Positions 16,761-26,862 of a DNA stretch of 64,000 bases are shown in pieces. Origin of the DNA: Pseudomonas xionganensis (GTDB taxonomy: Bacteria > Pseudomonadota > Gammaproteobacteria > Pseudomonadales > Pseudomonadaceae); NCBI RefSeq assembly GCF_009763245.1, contig NZ_WKJZ01000003.1:124001-188000 (forward strand). The letters run 5' to 3'. How positions within the stretch are numbered: position 1 is the stretch's first letter; each line of letters begins with the position of its first letter. The notes beneath the pieces were generated by a model that was given only the letters and a program-made list of their open reading frames with translations, was not told the DNA's origin and ran no database searches. The position numbers were made by a program, and so were the translations under genes.

Positions 16761-18791
16761 TTACACGCGGAACGCGCCAATCAGCTCCTTCAGACGGCTG
16801 ACCAGGAGCGACAGCTCACGGCTGGCCTGGGCCGTCTGGCTGGCGCCTTCGGCAGCCTGTTCACCGGCCTGATTGATCTCGACGATATTCTGGTCGATAT
16901 CCTGGGCCACCGCGGTCTGCTCTTCGGCCGCAGTGGCGATCTGCTGGTTCTGATCGACGATCATGCCCACCGCGCCGAGGATATTGTCCAGGGCCGCTTG
17001 CACCTTGGACGACTCGCTGACGGTGCTGTCAGCCATCTTGTGGCTGGCGCCCATGGCTTTCACCGCTGCACCGACACCGCCCTGCAGCTTGCTGATCATC
17101 GCTTCAATTTCTTCAGTGGACTGCTGGGTACGCTTGGCCAGATTGCGCACCTCATCGGCCACCACGGCGAAACCACGGCCCTGCTCACCGGCCCGCGCCG
17201 CCTCGATGGCGGCATTCAGCGCCAGCAGGTTGGTCTGCTCGGCAATGCCCTTGATCACATCCAGCACCTGGCTAATGGATGCACTGTCCGTGGCCAGCTG
17301 GTTGATCACCGCCACCGACTGATCGATCTCACCGGCCAGCCGCTGGATGCTGCCGACCTGGGATTCAACCAGGGCGCGGCCGGTCACGGTTTCGTCATTC
17401 ACACTCTGGGCGCTGTCCACCGCAGCGGCGGCGCTGCGTGCCACTTCCTGAGCGGTGGCGGACATTTCGTTCATGGCGGTGGCCACCTGCTCGATCTGGC
17501 TGCGCTGCCCGGTCACCGCCTGGTTGCTCTCGGCCGACACCTGCTCCACCCGCCCGGACTGGTGCTCGACCTCGACCACGGTCTGCCCGACCCGCTGAAT
17601 CAGGTGATTGATCTTCACCACGGTCTCGTTGAATACCTGCCCCAGCTCGCCCAGTTCATCCTGGCTCTGCGGCTTGAAGCTGACGGTCATATCGCCGGCC
17701 GCCACCTGGTTCATCACCCGACCCAGGCTATGCAGCGTGGTGCGGGTGGAGACGAAGAAACCGCCATAGAGGTAGACAATCAGCAGGAACACCACCACCA
17801 GAGCCACCACCAGCAGCATCATCTGCACGCGATTTTCTTCCAGGCGCACGTCCAGCTGCTTATCCAGCAGCACCAGCACCGCATCATTGAGCGCATAGGT
17901 CTTGGCCATGGAGGCGCTGACCGCCTCGTAGAACTGCAACCAGGGGGTGTCCAGGGAATCGGCGATCACCACCTGATCCTCGAACATTACCGCGCTGTCC
18001 TTGAGGGTCTGCTGGCTGTCGTTGGCCAGGGTGCTCAGCGCACTACGGGCCTCCGGGCTACTGGCCAGGGACTCCTGCAGGGCCAGACCATAACTGCCAT
18101 GGAGTTTTTCCAGTTCCAGCAGCAACTCGTCGAACTTGGTGCTGGCCGAGGAGTTGAGGAAGCCCTGCCCCAGGGAATAGGCCCCCAGCACACGCCCCTC
18201 GCTAAGCGCGGCAGTAACCTGAGACGTCACCACGGTTACCAGCTCGGTCAGCTGGCGCACCTCACGCTGGCGGTCCTGGCTGAGACCGGCCTGGCTGGCA
18301 ACCAGTTTGATAAACACCTGGGAGCTGCCCAGCAGCTTCTCCGCCAGGGCGATCTTGCCCTGTAACGAGGTTTCGTTCTGCACCGCGCGCAGCTCGGCCT
18401 GCAAGGCTTCGCGCAGCTCATTGAATTCAGCAACCTGCTCGGCGTCCCGAGCCACGGGGGCAAGATTCTGCAAGGTTTCGGCAATCTGTCCCTGGAGCTT
18501 GGTAATCCGGCTTTCCAGATCCCCGGCCTGACCGGACTGCCCGATCATGGCATTGATTTCGACCAGGTCGGCAAAGTCCTGCAGACTGCGTTGCAGCGTC
18601 AGGCTTTCACCCAGCAGGTCGATGCTTTCCAGAGCGGCCTGGGTATTGACAAACTGGCGGTAGGAGTCGCGCACCAGATAGAAGTTGGTGACGAACATGG
18701 GCAGAAAGAACAGCACACTGATCAGGGTGAATTTCATCCCAAAACTCAGGCGGTTCATAAGCGCGATGGCCGGATACAACACGGTCTTCAC
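16761..18791 (-). CDS. Methyl-accepting chemotaxis protein
   Basis: A 676-residue chemoreceptor. An N-terminal transmembrane helix (about residues 20-40) is followed by a large helical periplasmic sensing region (about 45-320), a second membrane segment ([19 protein letters not shown], about 325-345), a HAMP domain and a cytoplasmic signalling coiled coil with the hairpin tip [32 protein letters not shown]. It binds no identified ligand. There is no NWETF-like CheR-binding tail. It occupies the place of PA4520 in P. aeruginosa, between speC and ampE, and is followed by a ROK kinase on the other strand. Confidence 0.92.
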   Translation of the reverse strand: MKTVLYPAIALMNRLSFGMKFTLISVLFFLPMFVTNFYLVRDSYRQFVNTQAALESIDLLGESLTLQRSLQDFADLVEINAMIGQSGQAGDLESRITKLQGQIAETLQNLAPVARDAEQVAEFNELREALQAELRAVQNETSLQGKIALAEKLLGSSQVFIKLVASQAGLSQDRQREVRQLTELVTVVTSQVTAALSEGRVLGAYSLGQGFLNSSASTKFDELLLELEKLHGSYGLALQESLASSPEARSALSTLANDSQQTLKDSAVMFEDQVVIADSLDTPWLQFYEAVSASMAKTYALNDAVLVLLDKQLDVRLEENRVQMMLLVVALVVVFLLIVYLYGGFFVSTRTTLHSLGRVMNQVAAGDMTVSFKPQSQDELGELGQVFNETVVKINHLIQRVGQTVVEVEHQSGRVEQVSAESNQAVTGQRSQIEQVATAMNEMSATAQEVARSAAAAVDSAQSVNDETVTGRALVESQVGSIQRLAGEIDQSVAVINQLATDSASISQVLDVIKGIAEQTNLLALNAAIEAARAGEQGRGFAVVADEVRNLAKRTQQSTEEIEAMISKLQGGVGAAVKAMGASHKMADSTVSESSKVQAALDNILGAVGMIVDQNQQIATAAEEQTAVAQDIDQNIVEINQAGEQAAEGASQTAQASRELSLLVSRLKELIGAFRV

Positions 18792-19011
18792 AGGACGTCT
18801 CCAGTTCTAATTATTGTCATGCAAGGGGGCATGCAGGGCCGTCTAGAATCGCAGAGCGGCTTTTCTTTGTCCCTTGCCGCTCGACCTGTGGCACCCAGAT
18901 AGGCACGGTTAATATAGGCAGATAACCGTGACCCATGTCACAAAAATACGGCCGAGCTGGGTGCCATATATACCTCTTATCGACTCTCACCTCTGTAACT
19001 TAAGGTTAATG

Positions 19012-19914
19012 ATGCGCACAACTCTCAATCTCGGTATTGACCTGGGTGGCAGCAAGGTCGAGATCATCGCCCTGCGCAACGGCCAGCCCTGTCTGCGTAA
19101 ACGCGCGCCCACACCCCAGGGCGATTACCCGCAAACCCTGGCGCTTATTGCCAGCTTAGTCGAAGAATCCGAGCGCCAGCTGAACGCCCGCGGCACTGTC
19201 GGCGTTGGCATCCCCGGCACCCGCTCACCGGATCACGGACGAATCAAGAACGCCAACTCCACCTGCCTGATCGGCCACGATTTGCAGGGTGATCTTGAGC
19301 AGCGTCTGCAGCGCCCGGTGCGCCTGGCCAATGATGCCGACTGCTTCGCGCTGTCGGAGGCCCGCGACGGTGCCGCGGCAGGAGCCAGCAGCGTGTTTGG
19401 CGTCATTCTCGGCACGGGTGTGGGCGGCGGCCTGGTGCTGCACGGCCAGTTGCTCAGCGGCCCCAATGCCATTGCCGGCGAATGGGGCCATAACCCCCTG
19501 CCCTGGCGTACCGTCAGTGATGGCCCGAGCCGGCGCTGCTATTGCGGCAAGGAGGACTGCATCGAAACCTTTCTCAGCGGCCCCGGCTGGGCCGCCCGCA
19601 GCGGCGTCGGCCTGGATGCATCGGCGCTGGCCTGCGCCGCAGAGCAGGAGCCGGTCGCACGCCAGGCACTGCTGCGCTATTGCGATCAACTGGCGCGGGG
19701 GCTGGCCTCGGTGATCAACCTGATCGACCCGGAGGTCATCGTGCTGGGCGGCGGCCTGTCGAACATCCAGGCCCTGTACCGGGAAGTGCCGCCTCTGCTT
19801 GGCCGTTATGTATTCTCGGATCAGGTCAATACGCGCCTGCTGCAGGCCAGGCATGGTGATTCAAGCGGCGTTCGGGGCGCCGCCTGGCTGTGGCCCCTCG
19901 CGGAGGCCTGCTAG
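19012..19914 (+). CDS. ROK-family sugar kinase (fructokinase / N-acetylglucosamine kinase-like)
   Basis: A 300-residue ROK kinase. It shows the ATP-binding LGIDLGGSKVE at the N-terminus, the catalytic LANDADCFALSEA, GVILGTGVGGGLVL, the zinc-binding CYCGKEDCIETFLSGP motif, and IVLGGGLSN. ROK kinases phosphorylate a hexose in the cytoplasm; the substrate, such as fructose or N-acetylglucosamine, is not decidable here. Two ATG codons are adjacent (19009, 19012); the second fits the AAGG at 19002-19005. It overlaps the convergent ampE by four bases. P. aeruginosa lacks a gene at this place in its order, so it may be an insertion. Confidence 0.88.
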   Translation: MRTTLNLGIDLGGSKVEIIALRNGQPCLRKRAPTPQGDYPQTLALIASLVEESERQLNARGTVGVGIPGTRSPDHGRIKNANSTCLIGHDLQGDLEQRLQRPVRLANDADCFALSEARDGAAAGASSVFGVILGTGVGGGLVLHGQLLSGPNAIAGEWGHNPLPWRTVSDGPSRRCYCGKEDCIETFLSGPGWAARSGVGLDASALACAAEQEPVARQALLRYCDQLARGLASVINLIDPEVIVLGGGLSNIQALYREVPPLLGRYVFSDQVNTRLLQARHGDSSGVRGAAWLWPLAEAC

Positions 19915-20741
19915 ATCAGCAGAGTCCAGACCGCCAGCAGCGCATACCAGAGCACCGCCGAACGCACCAGCAGCTGCCACAAACCATCCAGGGTACTGAC
20001 CCCCTCCTCGCCCAGGCGAGGCTCCGGGGTTTCATCGGCCGCGCGGCCGGCTCTGATCACCAGCTGCGCGGCAGAAATATCCCAGCTCAACACCTCGTGC
20101 AGCAGCGCGCGGCTGACTGCGGAGAAATTGCCCACCAGGGCAAAGGCCGCTGCCAGTACCCGCACAGGTAAAAAGTCCATGGCATGGCGCAGCTGCACGG
20201 CTCGTTCACGCAGCGCCTCCTGACCGGCATGCTCAGCGCTCAGGGCCAGCAGGCGATAGGCCAGTGCCGCCAGGGGCCCAAGCAGGGCATACCAGAAGAT
20301 CACCGCAAAGAAGCTCTGATAGGCCTGCCACAACAGATGCCCCTGAACCCGTTGCAGCAATTCACTCTCGCTGTCTGCATCGACATTCAGGTCGCGCCGC
20401 GCCACTAGGTAAGCCGCCTCGGCATCACTGCGCCGCCAGCTGTCGCGAAACGGCCCCAGGGCCGCCTGCAGGTCGCCCCGCCCCAGGCTGTAGATCACCA
20501 CCCACAGGTGCACGGGCAGGGCCAGCCAGCCATAGGCCAAGGGGTCGAGCAGCAGCAGAGCCAGCGCCAATACCAGCAGCGGCCCCAGTACCAGGAGCGC
20601 CAGTGCCAACCAGGGGCTGCCCGACCAGCGTGATTCACAGTGCACCAGCAGCTTCAACCAGGGGCCATCCTGCTGCACACGCTGGCGCCAGGCGGAAAAC
20701 TTCTCGACCCACAGCACCAGCAGCAATACCAGAAAACTCAT
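19911..20741 (-). CDS. ampE: AmpE inner-membrane regulatory protein
   Basis: A 276-residue membrane protein matching AmpE in length and start (MSFLVLLLVLWVEKFSAWRQ). Membrane segments occur near residues 1-12, 50-80, 145-170 and at the C-terminus (LWYALLAVWTLLI). AmpE is co-transcribed with ampD and has been proposed as a sensor in beta-lactamase regulation and cell-wall recycling, although its activity is not well defined. AGGAGG lies seven bases before the ATG, which overlaps the ampD stop by four bases. It corresponds to PA4521. Confidence 0.9.
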   Translation of the reverse strand: MSFLVLLLVLWVEKFSAWRQRVQQDGPWLKLLVHCESRWSGSPWLALALLVLGPLLVLALALLLLDPLAYGWLALPVHLWVVIYSLGRGDLQAALGPFRDSWRRSDAEAAYLVARRDLNVDADSESELLQRVQGHLLWQAYQSFFAVIFWYALLGPLAALAYRLLALSAEHAGQEALRERAVQLRHAMDFLPVRVLAAAFALVGNFSAVSRALLHEVLSWDISAAQLVIRAGRAADETPEPRLGEEGVSTLDGLWQLLVRSAVLWYALLAVWTLLI

Positions 20742-21301
20742 GCTTCCTCCTGTACATCCTGTAATGCCGCCAACAGGCGCGGCCAATCAAATGCGGGGCC
20801 CGGATCGGTCTTGCGGCCCGGCGCAATATCCACATGGCCACAGATCTGCTGATTGCTCAAAGCAGGATAGGCCAGTTGCAATGTCTGGATCAGCTGCGTC
20901 AGCGCCGCATACTGGGCGTCACCATAGGGCAAGTCATCGGTGCCCTCCAGTTCGATACCAATGGAGAAGTCATTGCAATTCTCCCGCTCGCCGTAACGTG
21001 ACTGCCCGGCATGCCAGGCGCGGTCATTACAGGAGACGAACTGGATAACCTGGCCATCGCGCTCGATCAGAAAATGCGCGGACACCCGCAGCTCGGCAAT
21101 GGTGGCGAAATAAGGATGTTCGGCAATTGGCAGGCGGTTTTGAAAGAACGCCTGCACCTGGCCCGTGCCGAACTGCCCGGGCGGCAGGCTGATGTTGTGC
21201 AGCACCAGCAGGGATACCTCCCCCTGGGGCCGGGCATTGAAGTTGGGGGATGGGCAGTGACGGATATCGCTCACCCAGCCACTGAGAGGATCAAGCTGCA
21301 T
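20738..21301 (-). CDS. ampD: 1,6-anhydro-N-acetylmuramyl-L-alanine amidase AmpD
   Basis: A 187-residue zinc amidase of the N-acetylmuramoyl-L-alanine amidase family. The zinc ligands are visible in LVLHNISLP (first histidine) and ICGHVDIAPGRKTDPGP (second histidine and aspartate). It cleaves the peptide from anhydromuramyl-peptides in the cytoplasm, recycling cell wall and lowering the inducer of AmpR-controlled ampC. Loss of ampD commonly derepresses beta-lactamase. The MQLDPLSG start is used because the upstream 16 codons lack homology; GGGAGC precedes it. First gene of ampD-ampE. Confidence 0.95.
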   Translation of the reverse strand: MQLDPLSGWVSDIRHCPSPNFNARPQGEVSLLVLHNISLPPGQFGTGQVQAFFQNRLPIAEHPYFATIAELRVSAHFLIERDGQVIQFVSCNDRAWHAGQSRYGERENCNDFSIGIELEGTDDLPYGDAQYAALTQLIQTLQLAYPALSNQQICGHVDIAPGRKTDPGPAFDWPRLLAALQDVQEEA

Positions 21302-21413
21302 AGAGGCTCCCTGAACAAGGCCCCACTTTAGCAGCCCGCAGCCTGGCATGGCGCGGCGAAAAAACCTGGCAACAAAAGCATGCTGCGCAGGCCAAGCGTT
21401 TCAACGACGATTG

Positions 21414-21468
21414 CAGGAGCCCGTTTGCTGGTGATGGGTGAGTACGTCGCCAGCAAGCTGGCGCCTAC
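21414..21468. repeat. Inverted pair of Pseudomonas REP-like sequences
   Basis: GCAGGAGCCCGTTTGCTGGTGAT (21414-21436) and TCGCCAGCAAGCTGGCGCCTAC (21447-21468) are inverted copies separated by ten bases, the arrangement of a REP doublet. A single related copy is at 32671-32696. It lies between ampD and the DUF1631 gene, both on the minus strand. Confidence 0.65.
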
Positions 21469-21475
21469 ATCAGGC

Positions 21476-23794
21476 TCAAGCCCCCTTGAGCTTGCGCAGA
21501 TTGCCGATCACCGACTCCAGGGCACGATCAAACAGCAATGCGTCATCCAGCAGGCGAATGGCCTGCCGACGGAACTCCACCGCCAGCCCCATGCGGGTCT
21601 TCTCCAGCACTTTCATGCCGGTGCGGTTGACGAAGATGTACTTGCCGGTGGGTTTGATCACGGCAGCCAGCTTGCAGCGCAGCTTGTGTTCCTCATCCTC
21701 CTGAAACTCCACCCAGCTGCCGACATGCAGGGCATCTACCTGCAACAGGGACTCATCGTCATCGGCCAAACTCGGCTCGGGTTCCGACTCTGCTTTGGCC
21801 CCTGGCGCGGACAGGACGATCTCCTCGACCACTTCCAGCATGGCAGGCTCTTGCTCGACAACTTCAGGTGGCAACTCCAACAACGGCAGCACAGCGGCAA
21901 CTTCAGGCTGAACCTGCTTCAACTCAGGCTCAGCGACATGGGCCGTCGCCTCGGCCGGATCCTCCGCCAGGTTGCGCTTGAAACGCTGAAAGGCTTGCAC
22001 ATGCAGCACTTCCAGCTGATTGAAGAATTCACCCGTGGCAAAGGGGTCGAATGCCGCACTGGCCATACCCTCGCGCAGTGCCTTGAGCAGTCCAGGAACC
22101 AGCTCCAGCAGGCGCATACGGGCTTCGGGATCATCATGGGGCTCCACGCTCCAGATCAGATCATCCATGGTGGCCAGCACCGCGCGCCACTCATCCGAGT
22201 GCACGCCATGCTTGAGACAGGCCAGCATCAACACCTTGCTCCAGGCTTCCTGCAGCAGGCGCACCACCACCTCGGGCAGGGTCTTGCCGAGCAACCGCTC
22301 ATTAAGCGCCTGCTCCACCTCGCGCCGGGCCATTTCGGCCTTGGCACTGCCCTCTTCGGCATCACGGGTACGCTGTTCGAGCAACTCGCTGCGGCGCCGC
22401 TCATCACCGGTAAAGGCGATAAAGTCCGCCAGCAGCTCAGAGAAAATCAGCGGATCATCGACGAAGTCATTAAGCAGTCGCTGCACCACCTGCTCGATCT
22501 TCTGATACAGGCTGTCACGCTTGGCATCGTCCTGATCGACCCAGCCCAGTGCAGCCGAGGCGATCTCGTTGAGCAGACGCCGGGCCGGATGACTGCCACG
22601 GTTGAAGAAGGTCTTGTCGATCACCGCCACCTTCAGCATGGGGATCTGCAAGCGTCCGATCAGGGCCTTGAGCGAATCTGGCAAGGTGCGGTCATCCAGG
22701 ATGAACTCAAAGAGCATCGACACCAGATTGATGACATCTTCATCCACCTCACCGACCACTCGCGTCTTGCCGCTCTTGGCACTGGCGCGTGTAAGCAGCT
22801 GCTCGAGCTGCTCACGCAGATCGAAATCATCACTGGCCTGAGCCGGCGCACGCTGCTGCATATGGGACAGTAGGCGCATCAGATCGCTGCTGCTGATCGG
22901 CATGGCATCGACTGGACGCTCGCGACGCGGCAAAGCGCCCCCGCGCGCATTAGCCAAGAGCCCCTGCAAGGCTCCAAACACCTCATGCACGTCTTGCTCG
23001 CTGTAGTCCCCGCCCCCCACTGCCCCAGGGCTGGCAGGCGCATCGGCCTCACGAGTACTGCCAGACGCAGTACGTCCCGGATTGCGCCGCTGCGTTGCCA
23101 CCGCCGGTAGCTCAGGTAAAACACCCGCAGCCACCAGCGTCTGATTGGCATCGGCATACAGTTGGTCGAGATCACCCAACACGTACTTCTCAAACAACTT
23201 GAGAATGATCAGCTTGACCCGAATCTCCACTCCCAGGCTGCTGCATGCCTCGATGAAGAAGCCGCAAAGCGCATTAGGGCCGATCGGGTTCGTCTTCTCA
23301 TCCAGCGGTTTGCTGATCAGTGTATTGATCCGAGTGGTCAACTGCCCCAGCGCCGTACCATCACGGCTCAGCACCTTGGCTACCATGGCTTCCAGCGCCA
23401 CAGATTCTTCCAGCTCATCCTCACGCACCAGCGACAGGCTGTCGAAGGACATGGCCGTCAACACAGGTGGTTTCTCGACCTCATACTGGGTCAAGGCGGT
23501 AAAGGACTCAAAAAGCTTCTGCAGAAAACCCCGTTCGATATTTTTGCGCTTCAAGCGCAGGTCACGCATGGTCTCGAAATAGGCGTTCTGCTCATTGTTG
23601 CTGGTGGCCCGATCCGCCATATCAAACAGCGTGTCATCAGCATTATCGAACAGTGCCTGCAGCGCCGCCTTGAGCTGGAGTGCTGATTTGTCACGCAGTT
23701 GAATAAGCGCCACAGGCAGTCTTCCTACCACTGGGTTGGAGGAATGCTCAGGGGCCGCCTTGGTCAGGGGCACCACATTCGCATCAGTCTTCAT
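21476..23794 (-). CDS. DUF1631 family protein of unknown function
   Basis: A 772-residue protein of the DUF1631 family, corresponding to PA4523 by position. It is mainly helical and soluble, with no signal peptide or membrane segment. Recognisable blocks are FDNADDTLFDMADRATSNNEQNAYFE near the start, and the conserved DLVWSVEP-like region (DDLIWSVEPHDDPEARMRLLELVPGLLKAL) in the C-terminal half, with a final PilZ-like stretch (WVEFQEDEEHKLRCKLAAV...KYIFVNRTGMKV). The terminal stretch could bind cyclic di-GMP but the usual RxxxR motif is not seen. The MKTDANVVP start has AGGAG before it. Function unknown. Confidence 0.85.
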   Translation of the reverse strand: MKTDANVVPLTKAAPEHSSNPVVGRLPVALIQLRDKSALQLKAALQALFDNADDTLFDMADRATSNNEQNAYFETMRDLRLKRKNIERGFLQKLFESFTALTQYEVEKPPVLTAMSFDSLSLVREDELEESVALEAMVAKVLSRDGTALGQLTTRINTLISKPLDEKTNPIGPNALCGFFIEACSSLGVEIRVKLIILKLFEKYVLGDLDQLYADANQTLVAAGVLPELPAVATQRRNPGRTASGSTREADAPASPGAVGGGDYSEQDVHEVFGALQGLLANARGGALPRRERPVDAMPISSSDLMRLLSHMQQRAPAQASDDFDLREQLEQLLTRASAKSGKTRVVGEVDEDVINLVSMLFEFILDDRTLPDSLKALIGRLQIPMLKVAVIDKTFFNRGSHPARRLLNEIASAALGWVDQDDAKRDSLYQKIEQVVQRLLNDFVDDPLIFSELLADFIAFTGDERRRSELLEQRTRDAEEGSAKAEMARREVEQALNERLLGKTLPEVVVRLLQEAWSKVLMLACLKHGVHSDEWRAVLATMDDLIWSVEPHDDPEARMRLLELVPGLLKALREGMASAAFDPFATGEFFNQLEVLHVQAFQRFKRNLAEDPAEATAHVAEPELKQVQPEVAAVLPLLELPPEVVEQEPAMLEVVEEIVLSAPGAKAESEPEPSLADDDESLLQVDALHVGSWVEFQEDEEHKLRCKLAAVIKPTGKYIFVNRTGMKVLEKTRMGLAVEFRRQAIRLLDDALLFDRALESVIGNLRKLKGA

Positions 23795-24186
23795 TGCGAT
23801 TCTCCTGCAAACAGCCCCTGCCTGGGCACTGCGGTCTGCACAACGATCCACTGGGCGTCATCCGTAACGTCAAAGGCCTGGCGTCAACAACCAAAAAAGT
23901 AAAGTCATTATAGGGCTGCACCTGCCCACACCAAGCCGACTTTGCTCACAGACATGACCCAGGTCACAGATAGGCTCACCCAGCTTCCCAACGGCAAACC
24001 ACCCAACCGGGAATCCGCTAGCAGCAGAAGAACCACACCCATGCAGCATAGCTGCGGGCAGGCGGCCGAGCCATCAGCCCGCAAAGCCGCTGCAGTGAAC
24101 AACACGACCCCCTATAATCCCGCCATTGTCCTTACCCCGCCGGCGCATACCTCTACAGAGCTGCGCCCGCCAGCGCCGGAGTCGCC
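23795..24186. other. 392-base divergent region between the DUF1631 gene and nadC
   Basis: TATAAT at 24113-24118 lies 68 bases before nadC and is a plausible -10 box; the matching -35 (TGCAGT at 24091-24096, 16-base spacer) is weak. The rest shows no recognisable gene, RNA or repeat. Confidence 0.4.
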
Positions 24187-25035
24187 ATGCCCAACCTGAC
24201 CCTCGCCGAGCTCGGCCAAGAGATCGAAGCCAATGTCCGCCACGCCCTGGCGGAAGATATCGGCAGCGGCGATATCACCGCCCAGCTGATCCCCGAGAGC
24301 CGTCTGGCCCAGGCCACCATCATCACCCGCGAAGCCGCGGTGATCGCCGGCACAGCCTGGGTTGATGCAGTCTTCCGTCAGCTCGATCCGCGGGTTGCCG
24401 TGCACTGGCATGTACAGGATGGCGAGCAGGTCAGTGCCGACAAGAAGCTTTTCACCCTGGAAGGCCCGGCCCGCGCCCTGCTCAGCGGCGAGCGCAGCGC
24501 CCTGAACTTTTTGCAGACCCTGTCCGCCGTGGCCACCCGCTGTCGACACTACGCCGACCTGGTGCAGGGCACCGGGGTCAAGCTGCTCGACACGCGCAAG
24601 ACCCTGCCCGGCCTGCGCCTGGCGCAGAAATACGCCGTCACCTGCGGTGGCTGCCATAACCACCGCATCGGCCTGTTTGATGCCTTTCTGATCAAGGAAA
24701 ACCATATCGCCGCCTGCGGCGGTATCGCCCAGGCAGTACACACCGCCCAGCAGATCGCCCCGGGCAAGCCGGTGGAAGTGGAAGTGGAAAGCCTCGACGA
24801 GCTGCGCCAGGCCCTGGACGCTGGCGCCGATATCATCATGCTGGATGAGCTGAGCCTGGATGAAATGCGTGAAGCCGTGACCATCACCAACGGCCGCGCC
24901 AAGCTCGAAGCCTCTGGCGGCATCAATGACCAGACGCTGCGCAGCGTCGCAGAAACCGGCGTGGACTATATCTCCATCGGCGCGCTGACCAAGGATGTGA
25001 AGGCGATTGATCTGTCGATGCGCCTAAGCCTGTAA
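24187..25035 (+). CDS. nadC: Quinolinate phosphoribosyltransferase
   Basis: A 282-residue NadC. It converts quinolinate and PRPP to nicotinate mononucleotide in de novo NAD synthesis. Characteristic residues are [48 protein letters not shown] and [15 protein letters not shown], then [10 protein letters not shown] and LEASGGIND for the phosphate-binding end of the barrel. Length is normal. It is the last gene before the pilus locus and marks where the usual Pseudomonas pilA neighbourhood begins. Confidence 0.96.
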   Translation: MPNLTLAELGQEIEANVRHALAEDIGSGDITAQLIPESRLAQATIITREAAVIAGTAWVDAVFRQLDPRVAVHWHVQDGEQVSADKKLFTLEGPARALLSGERSALNFLQTLSAVATRCRHYADLVQGTGVKLLDTRKTLPGLRLAQKYAVTCGGCHNHRIGLFDAFLIKENHIAACGGIAQAVHTAQQIAPGKPVEVEVESLDELRQALDAGADIIMLDELSLDEMREAVTITNGRAKLEASGGINDQTLRSVAETGVDYISIGALTKDVKAIDLSMRLSL

Positions 25036-25052
25036 GCGCACCCATCTGCGCC

Positions 25053-25086
25053 AAGGGGTGGATAAGCTGCGCGCTATCCGCCCTAC
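25053..25086. repeat. Short intergenic repeat, GTAGGG-type, copy 3
   Basis: AAGGGGTGGATAAGC and GCTATCCGCCCTAC are complementary ends with a short loop. It lies 18 bases after the nadC stop and 25 before the ABC ATPase stop, so it may act as a hairpin between convergent genes. Confidence 0.5.
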
Positions 25087-25110
25087 ACAATACTCTCTTA
25101 CAGCAGGCAA

Positions 25111-26025
25111 TCAGGCTGACTGCTTATGGGCAGCAGCCTGATCGAGGATATTGAAGAAGACGGTTTCCAGAGATACCGCAGGCTTAACCGTAAGCAAATG
25201 ACCACCCTGCTGATTCAGGTGTTCAATAAAGCCTGGCAGCGCCTGCTGCATCACCTCACACTCATACTCCCCCAGGCGTAGCTGTTGGCCATCGGCGCTT
25301 AGCGGGTGCTCGGCGTGATAACGCACCAGCATCTGATCCGCCCGCTCGGCGGCCAGCTCCCGGGGCGAGCGCACGGTCAGCAGCTCGCCCTTGTTGATAA
25401 AACCAAAGCGATCGGCAATACGCTCCACATCATGTAGTACATGGGAGGTAAAGAAGATGGCGCCACCCTGCTGCTTGAACTCGGTCAGGATATCCACCAC
25501 ATCCTTGCGCCCTACCGGGTCTAGGCCCGACAGCGGCTCATCCAGCACCAGCAATTTCGGCTGCACCACCATGGCATGGGCCAGGGCCACGCGCTGCACA
25601 TTGCCCTTGGACAACTCACGAATGCGTCGCTTGGCATTCTGCGCCACGGAAAACCGCTCCAGCCACTGCATACACCAGGCATCAGCATCGCGGCGCTTGA
25701 TGCCATACATGGACAGGCCCATGCGCAGAATTTCCAGCGGGGTAAACTGCTCATACAGCGCCGGCGCCTCCGGCACAAAGGCCAACGGCTGGCGAGCTTC
25801 GGCCTTGCGCGCGTCTACGCCGTAGATCGTTACCTTGCCCTGATAGTCATTGATAATGTCCAGCATCACCTTGATGGTGGTGGACTTGCCTGCACCATTA
25901 GGCCCAACAAAACCAAAGACTTCGCCCTCGGTGACGCTTAGATTGACATCGCGCAGAGCGTGAACCTCCTTGCCCTTGCCGCGAAAGGTATGGCTGACGC
26001 CATGGAACTCAAGAGCCGCCGACAC
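25111..26025 (-). CDS. ABC transporter ATP-binding protein (PilH-like by context)
   Basis: A 304-residue ABC ATPase. The Walker A is FVGPNGAGKSTT (about residues 38-49), the signature is LSKGNVQRVALAHA (a variant of LSGGQ with K and N), the Walker B is LLVLDEPLSGLDP, and the H-loop histidine is in FFTSHVLHDVERIADR. The C-terminal 80 residues are an ABC-2 style extension. It would hydrolyse ATP for the permease two genes upstream. GTG is the start, with GGAGG seven bases before it, and overlaps the previous stop by one base. Being beside a truncated pilin suggests a role like Myxococcus PilH; a general exporter is the alternative. Confidence 0.87.
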   Translation of the reverse strand: MSAALEFHGVSHTFRGKGKEVHALRDVNLSVTEGEVFGFVGPNGAGKSTTIKVMLDIINDYQGKVTIYGVDARKAEARQPLAFVPEAPALYEQFTPLEILRMGLSMYGIKRRDADAWCMQWLERFSVAQNAKRRIRELSKGNVQRVALAHAMVVQPKLLVLDEPLSGLDPVGRKDVVDILTEFKQQGGAIFFTSHVLHDVERIADRFGFINKGELLTVRSPRELAAERADQMLVRYHAEHPLSADGQQLRLGEYECEVMQQALPGFIEHLNQQGGHLLTVKPAVSLETVFFNILDQAAAHKQSA

Positions 26026-26861
26026 TACCGATCCTCCACACCAGCGACCTTCAGCTTTTTCAGCATAAAGCGCCCATCAATAAATTCGTAACCGAGCCTA
26101 AGCGGATCTTCTGGAAAGGCTTGCAACAAACCAGCGTCCAGCAATTGTTGTGGGTCCTGTAGCACAGCCCCTTGTTTTTCATATTGGCGCTGCGCCTCAC
26201 GCAATGCCACCAAACCCTCCAGGCGAACTGCACGCTTGCTTAGCATATCCTTCAACTTGGGGTCTTTGGCCTGGTCGCGCTCGCCCTGCAAAAACTCAAG
26301 AGCAACTCGCTCATCCTGAATATCTTCGACCTTCAGCATAATGGCGAGTTTACGAAAGCCGGCCGCATTGCGCGTGGAACGCTGCGCAGCCATGTTCAAA
26401 TACTCGGCAGCAGTTTTCTTGTCACGCTCAAAAAAGAACTTATTAAAGCCATAGAAAAATGGCGGAAGTTCATCCCAGAAGCGGCAGTTACTGGCACGCT
26501 TAAGTACTGCATTGCCCTCACGCTCAGCGCCCCCCCATGTCAGCAAGCCATTGGCCAGGTAGTAGTTGTCCTCATGGCATGCATTTAAACGCGCCACTTC
26601 ATACTGAGCACGAACAAGGTAGCCAGTATCAGCTTGCCCCCAACCGACGCCCGTGGCGGCCAGCCGAAAGGTTTCCAAATTGGCAGCCAAAAAGCGATCC
26701 CCACCAAATAACGCCAGTAAAACGGGCGCCACAATAACTACACGCCCCCCAGCAACAGGCTCGACAAAATTAGGTGAGTAAGCACGCAACTGAGAAAAAG
26801 CGGAGAAAATAAAAAAGCCCAATACAACCGGAAATAGAGACCAATGTCGATAATTACGCAT
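26025..26861 (-). CDS. Membrane-anchored helical protein in the pilus ABC operon (PilG-like by context)
   Basis: A 278-residue protein with no motif I recognise. An N-terminal hydrophobic segment (WSLFPVVLGFFIFSAFSQL, about residues 7-25) would anchor it, and the rest is soluble and mostly helical, with TPR-like packing (YLVRAQYEVARLNACHEDNYYLANGLLTWGG; AAEYLNMAAQRSTRNAAGFRKLA). It is between the permease and the ATPase: its ATG follows the permease stop by one base and its stop TAG overlaps the ATPase GTG, so all three are made together. In Myxococcus the uncharacterised accessory protein in the pilus ABC operon is PilG; this gene may play that part, but similarity is positional only. Confidence 0.7.
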   Translation of the reverse strand: MRNYRHWSLFPVVLGFFIFSAFSQLRAYSPNFVEPVAGGRVVIVAPVLLALFGGDRFLAANLETFRLAATGVGWGQADTGYLVRAQYEVARLNACHEDNYYLANGLLTWGGAEREGNAVLKRASNCRFWDELPPFFYGFNKFFFERDKKTAAEYLNMAAQRSTRNAAGFRKLAIMLKVEDIQDERVALEFLQGERDQAKDPKLKDMLSKRAVRLEGLVALREAQRQYEKQGAVLQDPQQLLDAGLLQAFPEDPLRLGYEFIDGRFMLKKLKVAGVEDR

Positions 26862-26862
26862 A

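Noticed and set aside
16731..18365. A 544-codon plus-strand frame
   Set aside because: Antisense shadow of the chemoreceptor gene; its His- and Leu-rich translation carries no domain.
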